Below are positions 8,784-21,348 of a DNA stretch of 64,000 nt, piece by piece; position 1 is the stretch's first letter, and every line of letters starts with the position of its first letter. A program made the position numbers and the translations under genes. The notes under the pieces are model-generated. The model was not told the DNA's origin. It worked only from the letters and a program-made list of their open reading frames with translations, and did not search any database. Source of the stretch: Pararoseomonas baculiformis (GTDB lineage: Bacteria > Pseudomonadota > Alphaproteobacteria > Acetobacterales > Acetobacteraceae); assembly GCF_017813395.1 (NCBI RefSeq), contig NZ_JAGIZB010000015.1, positions 57,561 through 121,560 of the forward strand, written 5' to 3'.

Positions 8784-9209
8784 TCAGGCGACGGTCAGCT
8801 GCACGTCCACATTGCCGCGCGTGGCGTTCGAATAGGGGCACACCTGGTGCGCCTTCTCGACCAGGGCCTGGGCGTCCTCACGGGTGAGGCCGGGAAGGGA
8901 GATGGTGAGGGCGGCGGTGATGCCGAACCCGCCTTCGCTGCGCGGGCCGATGCCGATCTCGGCGGTGACGGTGGTGTCGGCCGGGACCTTGGGGCCGCCC
9001 TGGGACGCGACGGCCTTCATGGCGCCGAGGAAGCAGGCGGAGTAGCCGGCGGCGAAGAGCTGCTCGGGGTTGTTGCCGGTGCCGCCGGCGCCGCCGAGTT
9101 CCTTCGGCGTGGAGAGTCGAACATCGAACGCGCCATCGGCGGTGCGGGCATGGCCCTCGCGGCCACCCGTGGCGGTGGCGGAGGTACGGTAGAGGACGTT
9201 CACGGACAT
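8784..9209 (-). CDS. ohr: Organic hydroperoxide resistance protein Ohr
   Basis: Thiol-dependent peroxidase that reduces organic hydroperoxides using lipoylated proteins. The 141-residue length is typical. Both redox cysteines are present: Cys59 in '[13 protein letters not shown]' and Cys124 in '[13 protein letters not shown]'; the conserved '[10 protein letters not shown]' precedes the first. The gene faces away from a MarR-type gene of the OhrR subgroup, the classic ohr-ohrR arrangement, and the intergenic region holds a strong palindrome. It is therefore predicted to be derepressed by organic peroxides. Confidence 0.96.
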   Translation of the reverse strand: MSVNVLYRTSATATGGREGHARTADGAFDVRLSTPKELGGAGGTGNNPEQLFAAGYSACFLGAMKAVASQGGPKVPADTTVTAEIGIGPRSEGGFGITAALTISLPGLTREDAQALVEKAHQVCPYSNATRGNVDVQLTVA

Positions 9210-9286
9210 GGTCGGTCCTTTCGGGGTGTGGCCGGCCTGGTCAGCAGGGAACCGGCGCCGGGGCCTTCATGTCACGCCACTCCGTC

Positions 9287-9307
9287 GCGCGCGATATAAT
9301 CGCGCGC
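9287..9307. promoter_or_regulatory. Candidate OhrR operator with embedded TATAAT
   Basis: Perfect 9-bp inverted repeat GCGCGCGAT/ATCGCGCGC around a 3-base spacer ATA, between ohr and ohrR. On the plus strand the centre reads TATAAT (9295-9300), a consensus -10 box in the ohrR direction, so a protein bound here would block RNA polymerase. An extra half site GATCGCGCGC lies at 9341-9350. OhrR proteins bind palindromes in such intergenic regions; this GC-rich sequence differs from the AT-rich sites described elsewhere, so assignment to OhrR is inference. Confidence 0.6.
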
Positions 9308-9387
9308 ATGGCTGCCATGATGGGAAAGGCTGTGTGGCGGGATCGCGCGCGCCCTAATTCCTTGAAGGATTCCGGAGGCCCCCTTCC

Positions 9388-9831
9388 ATGTCTGACGTGC
9401 TGCCCCGGCCGGCCGAGATGCTCTGCTTTTCCCTCTATGCCGCCAATCACGCGCTGACCCGCGTGTACAAGCCGCTGCTGGAACCCCTGGGCCTGACCTA
9501 TCCGCAGTTCCTGGTGATGCTCAGCCTCTGGGCCGAGGATGGGCTGACGGTGGGGCAGATCGGGGACCGGCTCTTTCTCGAATCCAACACGCTGACGCCG
9601 CTGCTGAAGCGGCTGGAGGCGGCCGGGCTGGTCGCGCGCGCGCGGGATGCGCGGGACGAGCGCGTGGTTCGGGTGCGCCTGACCCCGGCCGGGCGCGGCT
9701 TGCGCGAGGGGGCCGAGGCGATTCCGGGCTGCATCCTGCAGGCGAGCGGCCTTGAGGCGCAGGAGGCGACCCGTCTGCGGGAGGAGGTGGAGCGGCTGCG
9801 GCGCGCCCTGGAGACGAGCGGCGCCGGCTGA
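9388..9831 (+). CDS. ohrR: MarR-family organic peroxide sensor OhrR
   Basis: Winged-helix repressor sensing organic hydroperoxides. The 147 residues begin with a segment carrying the single reactive cysteine typical of OhrR (Cys13 in 'EMLCFSLYAANHAL'), then the conserved 'LGLTYPQFLVMLSLW', the recognition-helix region 'LFLESNTLTPLLKRLEAAGLV' and the wing 'RDARDERVVRVRLT'. No second Cys is near the C-terminus except Cys112-region 'PGCIL', which could act as a resolving residue. It is divergent from ohr across 178 bases. A GGAGG Shine-Dalgarno precedes the ATG. Confidence 0.93.
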   Translation: MSDVLPRPAEMLCFSLYAANHALTRVYKPLLEPLGLTYPQFLVMLSLWAEDGLTVGQIGDRLFLESNTLTPLLKRLEAAGLVARARDARDERVVRVRLTPAGRGLREGAEAIPGCILQASGLEAQEATRLREEVERLRRALETSGAG

Positions 9832-9839
9832 GGCGGGGC

Positions 9840-10691
9840 TCAGCCGCCTTCCGCGAGGATGGCGGCCAGGCCTTCCCGCCAGCCGGGATAGCGCCAGGTG
9901 ATGCCCAGCGCGGCCTTGGTGCGGGTATTGGCGATGCGGCGGTTCTCCGACCAGAAGGAGAGCGCCATGGGGGACATGGTGTTGCGCGCCTCCGCGAAGG
10001 GGATGGCGGGGGGCGGGTCCCGGCCGAGCAGGCGGGCGGCCCCCTCGGTGACCACGGCGCTTTCGGCCGGTTCGTCATCGGCGAGATGCAGGACGCGGAT
10101 GCCGGGCGGCGGTGGCGCCGTGGCGGCGGCGAGCACGGCGCGGGCGATATCGTCGCGGTGGATGCGGCCGAAGGCATGGCCGGGTTTGAGCACGCGGCGG
10201 GCGCGGCCGGCGCGGAGGTCGTCGAGCACGCTGCGGCCCGGCCCGTAGATGCCGGCGCAGCGGAACAGGTCCACCGCGGCGCCGGGGGCGAAGGCTTCCC
10301 ATTGCGCCTCCGCGGCGCGGCGGCGGATGGAGCGGGGCTGGGTGGGGGCCGGCGCGGTTCCCTCATCCACCCAGGCGCCACCGCGATCCCCGTAGACGCC
10401 TGTGGTGGAGAGATAGCCGATCCAGCGGAGCGGGGCCTGGCGAAGGGCCGGCCCATGGGCGGCGAGGGCCGGGTCGCCCCCCTCCCCCGGCGGTGCGGTG
10501 ACGACGAGATGGGTGGCGGTGGCGAGGGCCGGCCCGGCGGCGCCGAAGGGGAGCAGGGCCACGCCCTCCGGCGCCTCCGCGGTGTCCGGGTTGCGGGCGG
10601 TGGCGCGGACGCGCCAGCCGGCTGCCCGCGCGGCGCGGGCGATGGCCGTGCCGCTGTAGCCGAGGCCGATGATGAGCAGGTCAGGCGTCAT
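9840..10691 (-). CDS. NAD(P)-binding epimerase-like protein (YeeZ-type extended SDR)
   Basis: Rossmann-fold protein beginning 'LLIIGLGYSGTAIARAARAAGW', the nucleotide-binding GxGYSG motif of the YeeZ-like subgroup of NAD-dependent epimerases/dehydratases. It also has 'YLSTTGVYGDRGGAWVDE', in which the usual catalytic Tyr-x3-Lys is replaced by 'YGDRG', and 'LFRCAGIYGPGRS'. The start is 44 codons inside a longer open frame and is chosen because it puts the Rossmann strand at the N-terminus. Substrate unknown. Its start lies 46 bases from that of the divergent TPR gene, so the two probably share a promoter region. Confidence 0.8.
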   Translation of the reverse strand: MTPDLLIIGLGYSGTAIARAARAAGWRVRATARNPDTAEAPEGVALLPFGAAGPALATATHLVVTAPPGEGGDPALAAHGPALRQAPLRWIGYLSTTGVYGDRGGAWVDEGTAPAPTQPRSIRRRAAEAQWEAFAPGAAVDLFRCAGIYGPGRSVLDDLRAGRARRVLKPGHAFGRIHRDDIARAVLAAATAPPPPGIRVLHLADDEPAESAVVTEGAARLLGRDPPPAIPFAEARNTMSPMALSFWSENRRIANTRTKAALGITWRYPGWREGLAAILAEGG

Positions 10692-10737
10692 CCGCCATCC
10701 ATGGCGGCTGGCGGCTTCGCCCGCTAGATTGGCGGTG

Positions 10738-11583
10738 ATGCGAATCACCTTCCGCCATGCGCTCATGGGTGCTGCCACCCTTCTGGTGGCGGCTGGTCTG
10801 GCGGGCGGCCTGTGGTGGACCACGCCCGGGCCGACGCCGCCCGCCGTGCCCGAGGCGGCCGAGGAGGTGCTTCCCCTGCCCCCGGAACCGCCCCGTGTGG
10901 CGGACAGCGCGGAATACGAGGCCTGCCTGGGGCAGCTTCGGAACGATGCCCAGGGCGCGTTGAGTTTCGCCGAGACCTGGGAGGCGCGCGGGGGCGCGGA
11001 TGGGGCGCGGCATTGCTCGGCCCTGGCGCTGCTGGGGCTGGGCGAGCCGGAGCGCGCGGCCGCGCGGCTGGAGGCGCTGGCGGCCCGCGCGACCGCCGCA
11101 CCCGCGGCGCGTGCGGCACTGTTCGGCCAGGCCGGGCAGGCCTGGATGGTAGCGGGCCAGCCGGTGCGGGCCTATGGCGCCTTCACCATGGCACTGGCGC
11201 TGGCACCGAACGATGCGGAGTTGCTGGTGGACCGGGCCGTCGCCGCCGGCACGCTGGGGCGCTTCAGTGACTCGCTGGCGGATACGGACCGTGCGGTGGC
11301 GCAGGATGCGCGGCGCGCCGAGGCCTGGATCTACCGGGCGGCCGCGCTGCGGCACCTGGACCGGGCGCAGGAGGCGCTGCAGGACATCGAACGGGCGCTG
11401 GCGATCGAGCCGGGAAGCCCGGAGGCGCTGCTGGAGCGCGGGATCCTGCGGCAGTTGCAGGGGGACACGGCGGGAGCGCGCCGGGACTGGGAGGCGGTGA
11501 TCGCGAACAGCCCGGACAGCCCGGCGGCAGACCTGGCGGAGCAGAACCTGGCGCTGAACGCGGCGGGGCCGGCGCGGCGCTAG
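10738..11583 (+). CDS. Membrane-anchored TPR-repeat protein
   Basis: A 281-residue protein with an N-terminal membrane anchor (about residues 9-26, 'LMGAATLLVAAGLAGGLWW'), a Pro/Glu-rich linker, and TPR-like helical repeats from about residue 120. The repeats include 'GAFTMALALAPNDAELLVDRA', 'DTDRAVAQDARRAEAWIYRA' and 'DIERALAIEPGSPEALLERG'. It probably acts as a periplasmic scaffold; no partner can be named. Its stop sits only 6 bases from that of the facing GST-like gene. Confidence 0.8.
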   Translation: MRITFRHALMGAATLLVAAGLAGGLWWTTPGPTPPAVPEAAEEVLPLPPEPPRVADSAEYEACLGQLRNDAQGALSFAETWEARGGADGARHCSALALLGLGEPERAAARLEALAARATAAPAARAALFGQAGQAWMVAGQPVRAYGAFTMALALAPNDAELLVDRAVAAGTLGRFSDSLADTDRAVAQDARRAEAWIYRAAALRHLDRAQEALQDIERALAIEPGSPEALLERGILRQLQGDTAGARRDWEAVIANSPDSPAADLAEQNLALNAAGPARR

Positions 11584-11589
11584 CGCCGT

Positions 11590-12258
11590 TCAGAAATCCA
11601 GGTCGGCGTAGTGCGCGGGTGGGGTGAGGCCGCTGACGCGGTCTGCCAGGATGGGGCGGAAGGCCGGGCGGGACTTCACGCGGGCATACCAGTCCTTCAT
11701 CGCGTCGTTCAGGGACCAGTCGATGTCGCCGATATAGTCCAGGCAGGAGAGATGGGCGGCGGCGGCCAGGTCGGCCAGGGAGAGCTGGTTGCCGGCGAGC
11801 CAGGCGCGGGTTTCCGCGAGCCAGCCGAGATATTCGATATGCGGGCGCAGATTCGCGTATCCCGCGCGCAGCGCGCCGGCATCCGGGTTGCCGCGGCCAA
11901 GCTGGCGCTTCAGCTGCTTCTCGAAATACAGGTTGCGCGTGACCTCGCGCGTGAACTTGTCGTCGAACCAGGCGACGAGGCGGCGCACTTCGGCGCGCTC
12001 GGCATGGGTGCGGCCGAGCAGCGGCGTGTCGGGATAGGCTTCGTCGAGATACTCGCAGATGGCGTAGCTGTCCGCGACGACGAGGCCGTTCTCCTCCTCC
12101 AGCACCGGCACGGTGCCGGCGGGGTTCATCGCCAGGAATTCCTCGCGCCGCTCCCAGATCCGTTCGGCGCGCAGCTCGAAGGGAATGCGCTTCTCATGGA
12201 GCGCGAGGCGCACCTTTCGGCAGGCCGGGGAGAGCGGGAGGTGATGGAGGATGCGCAC
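11590..12258 (-). CDS. fzlA: Glutathione S-transferase family protein, FzlA-like
   Basis: GST-fold protein with N-terminal thioredoxin-like domain ('LSPACRKVRLALHEKRIPFEL', 'NPAGTVPVLEEENGLVVADSYAI') and a helical C-terminal domain. The length and the acidic/aromatic tail 'LTPPAHYADLDF' match alphaproteobacterial FzlA, a GST-like protein that binds and curves FtsZ filaments in Caulobacter. Without a search, a generic GST cannot be excluded. The GTG start is inferred from homologous N-termini ('RILHHLPLSP'); an ATG 38 codons upstream exists but adds atypical sequence. Expressed separately from gltB, which ends just upstream. Confidence 0.72.
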   Translation of the reverse strand: MRILHHLPLSPACRKVRLALHEKRIPFELRAERIWERREEFLAMNPAGTVPVLEEENGLVVADSYAICEYLDEAYPDTPLLGRTHAERAEVRRLVAWFDDKFTREVTRNLYFEKQLKRQLGRGNPDAGALRAGYANLRPHIEYLGWLAETRAWLAGNQLSLADLAAAAHLSCLDYIGDIDWSLNDAMKDWYARVKSRPAFRPILADRVSGLTPPAHYADLDF

Positions 12259-12375
12259 GGTGCGGTTCTTCTGCCACCCGTGCGCCGCTTCGGCAAGATA
12301 GAGGGCGGTTGAAGGAAGCCGCCCAAATCCTTGTTGCCATTCTGTTTGTGCTTTGCGTGACAGGAACGTCACGCG

Positions 12376-12404
12376 GCCGGGCCGGCCAGGCTGGCCGGCC
12401 CGGC
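12376..12404 (-). terminator. GC-rich hairpin after gltB
   Basis: Perfect 12-bp stem GCCGGGCCGGCC/GGCCGGCCCGGC with a 5-base loop, starting 8 bases after the gltB stop codon on the minus strand. No T-tract follows, so it may be a transcript-stabilising 3' end rather than a classic intrinsic terminator. Confidence 0.6.
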
Positions 12405-12412
12405 GGAGCGGG

Positions 12413-16930
<4,518 letters not shown>

Positions 16931-16944
16931 GGTCTGCTCTCCGC

Positions 16945-18381
16945 TCACTCGGCGGCCTGGGCGACGCTGTCGCGCGCCATCACGTATTCGGCGATCCGGT
17001 CCGCGACATCGCGCCCGTCGCGGATGCCCCAGACGACGAGGGAGGCGCCGCGCACGATGTCGCCGGCGGCGAAGACGCCGGGGAGGCTGGTCATCATGGT
17101 CCTGCGGTCCACGGCGAGGGTACCCCAGCGGGAGACCTTCAGGCCGGGCTCGTTGAACATGACGGGCAGGTCCTCCGGGTCGAAGCCCAGGGCCTTGATG
17201 ACGAGATCGGCGGATTCGATGAAGGAAGAGCCGGGGATGGGCTCGACCTGCTGGCGGCCGGTGGCGTCGGGCAGGCCGAGATGCATGCGGGTGACGCGAA
17301 CGCCGGTGACGCTGCCCTCTCCCTCGAAGCCTTCCGGCGCCGTCAGCCAGGAGAAGCGCACGCCTTCCTCCTCGGCATTGTGCACCTCCCGCATCGAGCC
17401 GGGCATGTTCGCCTTGTCGCGCCGGTAGAGGCAGGTGACGGAGGCGGCGTCCTGGCGGATGGAGGTGCGGAGGCAGTCCATCGCCGTGTCGCCGCCGCCG
17501 ATCACCACCACGCGCTTGCCCTTGGCGTTCAGCGCGCCGCTGTCGAATTCCGGCACGGAATCGCCCAGGCCCTTGCGGTTGGAGGCGGTGAGGAAATCCA
17601 TGGCGGGGACGACTCCCTCGAGATGGGAGCCCGGCACCTCGATGTCGCGCGCCTTGTAGACGCCGGTGGCGATGAGGACGGCGTCGTGGCGGGAGCGCAG
17701 CTCCTCCATGGTCACGTCACGGCCGATCTCGCAGTTCATGTGGAACCGGATGCCGCCTTCGGCGAACTGGGCGGTGCGGCGGGTGATGACATCCTTCTCC
17801 AGCTTGAAGTTGGGGATGCCGTAGATCATCAGCCCGCCCGCGCGGTCGTAGCGGTCATAGACATGGACCTGCCAGCCCTGGCTGCGCAGGCGCTCGGCCG
17901 CGGAGAGGCCGGCGGGGCCGGCGCCGATGATGCCGACGGAAAGGTCCAGTTCCCGCACCGGCTTCGGCGGCTTGACCCAGCCCTTCTCCCAGGCGGTGTC
18001 ATTGATGTAGCGCTCGACGGCGCCGATGGTGACGCTCTCGAAGCCCTTCTCGATGACGCAGTTCCCCTCGCAGAGCCGGTCCTGCGGGCAGACGCGGCCA
18101 CAGATCTCGGGGAAGGTGTTGGTCGCGGAGTTGACCTCGTAGGCCTCTTCCAGCCGTCCCTCGGCCGTCAGCTTCAGCCAGTCCGGGATGTTCTGCTGCA
18201 GAGGGCAGTGGACGGAGCAGAAGGGCACGCCGCACTGGGAGCAGCGGCTGGCTTGCTCGGCGGCTTTCGACGGCTCGAAGCGCTTGTAGATCTCGTCGAA
18301 ATCCTCGCGGCGGATCGTCGCCGGACGCTTTTCGGGCGTCTGCTGCGAGAGGCGGACGAATTGGAGCATGCGCTCGGCCAT
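16945..18381 (-). CDS. gltD: Glutamate synthase (NADPH) small subunit
   Basis: Beta subunit that oxidises NADPH via FAD and passes electrons through [4Fe-4S] clusters to GltB. The 478 residues contain the N-terminal cysteine clusters 'CSQCGVPFCSVHCPL' and 'CGRVCPQDRLCEGNC', the FAD-binding 'GIIGAGPAGLSAAERL' and the NADPH-binding 'VVIGGGDTAMDCLRTS', ending with 'GVFAAGDIVRGASLVVWGI'. AAGGA precedes the ATG. It is first in the gltD-gltB operon, so order is reversed relative to E. coli. Two GC hairpins in the leader may influence expression. Confidence 0.97.
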   Translation of the reverse strand: MAERMLQFVRLSQQTPEKRPATIRREDFDEIYKRFEPSKAAEQASRCSQCGVPFCSVHCPLQQNIPDWLKLTAEGRLEEAYEVNSATNTFPEICGRVCPQDRLCEGNCVIEKGFESVTIGAVERYINDTAWEKGWVKPPKPVRELDLSVGIIGAGPAGLSAAERLRSQGWQVHVYDRYDRAGGLMIYGIPNFKLEKDVITRRTAQFAEGGIRFHMNCEIGRDVTMEELRSRHDAVLIATGVYKARDIEVPGSHLEGVVPAMDFLTASNRKGLGDSVPEFDSGALNAKGKRVVVIGGGDTAMDCLRTSIRQDAASVTCLYRRDKANMPGSMREVHNAEEEGVRFSWLTAPEGFEGEGSVTGVRVTRMHLGLPDATGRQQVEPIPGSSFIESADLVIKALGFDPEDLPVMFNEPGLKVSRWGTLAVDRRTMMTSLPGVFAAGDIVRGASLVVWGIRDGRDVADRIAEYVMARDSVAQAAE

Positions 18382-18404
18382 GGCGCGATCCTTACGGAAC
18401 AGGC

Positions 18405-18450
18405 CCGGGCCATAGGGGCCCGGCGCCTAAGGGCGGGCCGTTCGGGCCCG
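18405..18450 (-). promoter_or_regulatory. Two tandem hairpins in the gltDB leader
   Basis: Between about 24 and 69 bases upstream of the gltD start lie two perfect short stems: CCGGGCC/GGCCCGG (18405-18423) and CGGGCC/GGCCCG (18434-18450), each with a 5-base loop. The Shine-Dalgarno AAGGA lies downstream and outside the stems. They may be leader RNA structures or a protein-binding site; no known riboswitch consensus was recognised. Confidence 0.4.
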
Positions 18451-18595
18451 TTTCGGCGGCGTCTTGCCATGCCGGAACGGGTCCCGCGAGTTGAAAATGG
18501 CGGTTATGGCAGAATGAGTGTCCTTTTTAGTGGGGAGTTCCGTCCTTCGGAATTGAGAAACGCTCTCAGTTCCCGCACTAAGGTCCGATTCGGTC

Positions 18596-19525
18596 CTACT
18601 GGCCGCCACCCCGCCGGAAGCGGGCCAGATAGCCCGGCAGGATGGTTTCCATTGCCTTGGGCTCGATACCCAGATCGCGCAGCCCGGGCCGGTCCGCGGC
18701 GACCACATTGTCCTTCTTCAGCAGCAGAAGCTGGTCGCGCGTGAGCGGCGGGTTTGGCATCCAGCCCGTGAGGCCGGCCTGGAAGCGCGCGAGTCCTTCG
18801 GGAAGCTCCACCACCCGGCGGCGGCGGCGGATCACGCCGAGCATGTATTCCATCAGCGCGCGGAAGCTGGCGGCGCGCGGCCCGCCGAGCTCATAGACCC
18901 GGGCGGCGGCGTCCGGCCGTTCCAGCGCGGCCATGATGGCGTCTGCCACGTCGCCGACATAGACGGGCTGGAACCGTGTCTCGCCCCCCACGACCGGGAG
19001 AACGGGCAGGAAGCGCGCCATTCCGGCGAAGCGGTTGAAGAAGCTGTCCCCCGGCCCGAAGACAATGGAGGGGCGGAGAATCGTCGCGGTGGGGAAGGCC
19101 GCGAGCACCTCCGCCTCCCCTTGCGCCTTGCTGCGCGCATAGAGGCTTTCCGCTGCGGAATCGGCACCGATGGCCGAGAGATGCACGAGATGGCCCACGC
19201 CGGCCGCCGTGGCGTGGCGCGCGACGCGGCCGGGCAGCGCGCCGTGAATCCGGGCGAAATCCCCTTCCCGCTTTTCCGCCAGGATGCCGACGAGGTTCAC
19301 CGCGACATTCGCCCCCGCCACGGCGCGGGCCACATGGCCGTCATCGAGCGGCCCGGCGGCGAGCGGCACGATCTGGCCGACGAGGCCCTGGGTCATCAGC
19401 GGGCGGGCCGCTTCGGGCGCGCGGGTGACGACGCGGACGACATAGTCGCGCTGCGCCAGGCGCTGGACGACATGGCGCCCGATAAAGCCCGTGCCCCCGA
19501 AAACCACTGCCACGCGACGCGCCAT
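18596..19525 (-). CDS. Complex I NDUFA9-like NAD(P)H-binding protein
   Basis: Atypical short-chain dehydrogenase of the NDUFA9 subfamily, related to the accessory subunit of respiratory complex I. The 309 residues start with the Rossmann motif 'VAVVFGGTGFIGRHVVQRLA', followed by 'VNLVGILAEKREGDFARIH', 'HLSAIGADSAAESLYARSK' and 'TILRPSIVFGPGDSFFNRF'. The long C-terminal part ('NPPLTRDQLLLLKKDNVV') is characteristic of the bacterial NDUFA9 group. It may bind NADPH and help quinone biosynthesis or complex I; no nuo genes are nearby. The start excludes an 11-codon upstream extension. Confidence 0.88.
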   Translation of the reverse strand: MARRVAVVFGGTGFIGRHVVQRLAQRDYVVRVVTRAPEAARPLMTQGLVGQIVPLAAGPLDDGHVARAVAGANVAVNLVGILAEKREGDFARIHGALPGRVARHATAAGVGHLVHLSAIGADSAAESLYARSKAQGEAEVLAAFPTATILRPSIVFGPGDSFFNRFAGMARFLPVLPVVGGETRFQPVYVGDVADAIMAALERPDAAARVYELGGPRAASFRALMEYMLGVIRRRRRVVELPEGLARFQAGLTGWMPNPPLTRDQLLLLKKDNVVAADRPGLRDLGIEPKAMETILPGYLARFRRGGGQ

Positions 19526-19697
19526 GTTCCGTCCTTCCGCTATGGGCCTGCAATGCATCTAGGGCCCGTTGCGGCGCGCGCAAAAGGGCGGGGCGGGAAT
19601 GATTGCGGAATTCTGTCGGAAGGTGCCTTGACGGGTTCTCCGGCCGGCCATAGAAGCCCGCCCACGCCGCTGCGATGCAGAGGCGCCCGGCCCCCTT

Positions 19698-19784
19698 GCC
19701 CAGGTGGCGGAATTGGTAGACGCGCAGGTTTCAGGTACCTGTGACCGCAAGGTTGTGAAGGTTCGAGTCCTTTCCTGGGCACCA
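19698..19784 (+). tRNA. tRNA-Leu (anticodon CAG)
   Basis: An 87-base class II tRNA. Acceptor arms GCCCAGG and CCTGGGC pair perfectly, followed by discriminator A and an encoded CCA end. The anticodon stem CAGGT/ACCTG encloses loop TTCAGGT, giving anticodon CAG at 19732-19734, which reads CUG. The variable region is long as expected for leucine, and the T arm contains GGTTCGAGTCC. It stands alone with no neighbouring tRNA. Confidence 0.97.
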
Positions 19785-19849
19785 TCTCCCGGCCAGTTGC
19801 CGGGAGGACAGAGCGGGTGGCAGATCCCCTGATGGGAACCACCCTTTTC

Positions 19850-20485
19850 ATGCCGAATGCCACGATCCATCTGCACCGGGACGATCTCCCGGATGGGCTG
19901 TCGCTCGGCCCTGTCGTGGCGATCGACACGGAGACCATGGGTCTCAATCCTCATCGCGACCGGCTTTGCCTTGTCCAGCTCAGCGGCGGGGATGGCGTTG
20001 CGCATTGCGTCCAGATCCGCCCCGCACGTCTGGGCGGGCGTGGGGCGGATTGCCCGAACCTGAAGGCGTTGCTGGCCGATCCCGCGCGGGTAAAGCTGTT
20101 CCACTTCGCGCGCTTTGATGTGGGGATCCTGCGCCGGGAGCTCGGGGTGGAGGTGGCGCCGGTGCGCTGCACGAAGATCGCCTCGAAGCTCGTCCGGACC
20201 TATACGGACCGCCATGGGCTGCGGGACCTGTGCCGGGAACTGCTCGGCGTGGACATCTCAAAGCAGCAGCAGAGCAGCGACTGGGGTGCGGCGGAGTTGA
20301 CGCCGGAGCAGCTGGCCTATGCGGCCTCGGATGTGCTGCACCTGCATGCTTTGTGGGAGCGGCTGGAGGGCATGCTGCTGCGCGAGGAGCGGCTGGACCT
20401 CGCGGAGGCCTGCTTCCGCTTCCTGCCCACCCGGGCGGCGCTGGACCTGCTGGGCTACCAGGAGCCGGACCTGTTCGCCCACTGA
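19850..20485 (+). CDS. Ribonuclease D-like 3'-5' exonuclease (short form)
   Basis: DEDDy-family exonuclease of the short alphaproteobacterial RNase D type, lacking HRDC domains. Catalytic motifs are 'VAIDTETMGLNP' (Exo I), 'LFHFARFDVGILRREL' (Exo II) and 'LAYAASDVLHLHALW' (Exo III, Tyr-x3-Asp). It probably trims RNA 3' ends. The ATG is chosen because it yields the usual 'IHLHRDDLP' N-terminus. An upstream GTG at 19817, well placed after GGGAGGA, or an ATG at 19832 are real alternatives. It precedes the lpt-rpoN operon, a common arrangement in this class. Confidence 0.88.
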   Translation: MPNATIHLHRDDLPDGLSLGPVVAIDTETMGLNPHRDRLCLVQLSGGDGVAHCVQIRPARLGGRGADCPNLKALLADPARVKLFHFARFDVGILRRELGVEVAPVRCTKIASKLVRTYTDRHGLRDLCRELLGVDISKQQQSSDWGAAELTPEQLAYAASDVLHLHALWERLEGMLLREERLDLAEACFRFLPTRAALDLLGYQEPDLFAH

Positions 20486-20508
20486 TCGGGTTACGGTCCG
20501 GAAATGCT

Positions 20509-20524
20509 TGGCACGATTCTTGAT
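20509..20524 (+). promoter_or_regulatory. Sigma-54-like promoter element upstream of lptC
   Basis: TGGCACGATTCTTGAT matches the -24/-12 consensus TGGCACGnnnnTTGCT with correct GG-to-GA spacing (10 bases between dinucleotides) and one mismatch, A for C in the -12 GC. It lies 57 bases before the lptC start in an operon that includes rpoN, so autoregulation is conceivable. The mismatch is at a key position, so this may be a weak or inactive site. Confidence 0.4.
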
Positions 20525-20580
20525 TAGCTAATGTTGTCCAGCGCGTTGACCGCGCCTGCGGGCGGCTCCATACAAAGGGG

Positions 20581-21348
20581 GTGACCGCCCGCGCCCCATC
20601 GCCTGCCGAAGCCGTGCCGAACGGCCCTGAGGGCCATGATGGCGGCGTTGCAGCCTCCCCTTCCTCCGGCCCCGCGCCGGGCGAGCGCGCGCCCGCCGCC
20701 GCGATCGCGGATTGGCGGCAGCGCATGGTGCCTTCGCGCGCGCGGCGGAACTACACGCGCGGGGCCATCCTACGCCGGCGCATCCTCGTGCGGGCGCTCA
20801 AGTTCCTGCTGCCGCTCGGCGCCCTGGCGCTGCTCAGCGCCATCGTGCTCTGGCCGGAATTCGAGAATGCGGGGGAGAATGCGCGGCTTTCCTTCCGCCG
20901 CATCGGCCGCGCCACGCCCGAATCCGTTCGGGTGGTGGACCCGCGTTACCAGGGGGTGGATGAGCAGGGCCGTCCCTTCAACGTCACCGCCTTCACCGCT
21001 TCGCAACAGGGAAGCACGAATGTGGTGGATCTGGAGGCGCCGCGCGGCGACCTGATGCTGTCCGGCGATGGATGGATGCTGCTGGAGAGCCGGAACGGGC
21101 GGTATGACCGCGATGCGAACATCCTGGACCTGCGGGGCGACGTGACGATCTGGCAGGACGACGGGACCTTGATCGAGACCCAGGAGGCGCGGGTGGATGT
21201 GAAGGGCGGGAATGCGGAGGGCGACCGGCCCATCGCGGCCCAGGGAACATTCGGGACCATCACGGGTGATGGCTTCCGGCTTCGGGAGCGCGGGGCTGTG
21301 GTGGTGTTCACCGGCAATGCCCGCGCCGTGCTGGAGGGTGGCAAGTGA
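20581..21348 (+). CDS. lptC: LPS export system protein LptC
   Basis: Bitopic inner-membrane protein that passes lipopolysaccharide from LptBFG to LptA. The 255 residues start with an unusually long Pro/Ala-rich cytoplasmic extension (about 1-65), followed by one membrane helix (about 73-91, 'FLLPLGALALLSAIVLW') and a periplasmic beta-jellyroll domain with 'FNVTAFTASQ', 'ILDLRGDVTIWQDDGTLIETQEARVD' in short beta units and 'GTFGTITGDGFRLRERG'. Start codon is GTG. Its stop overlaps the lptA start. Confidence 0.88.
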   Translation: MTARAPSPAEAVPNGPEGHDGGVAASPSSGPAPGERAPAAAIADWRQRMVPSRARRNYTRGAILRRRILVRALKFLLPLGALALLSAIVLWPEFENAGENARLSFRRIGRATPESVRVVDPRYQGVDEQGRPFNVTAFTASQQGSTNVVDLEAPRGDLMLSGDGWMLLESRNGRYDRDANILDLRGDVTIWQDDGTLIETQEARVDVKGGNAEGDRPIAAQGTFGTITGDGFRLRERGAVVVFTGNARAVLEGGK

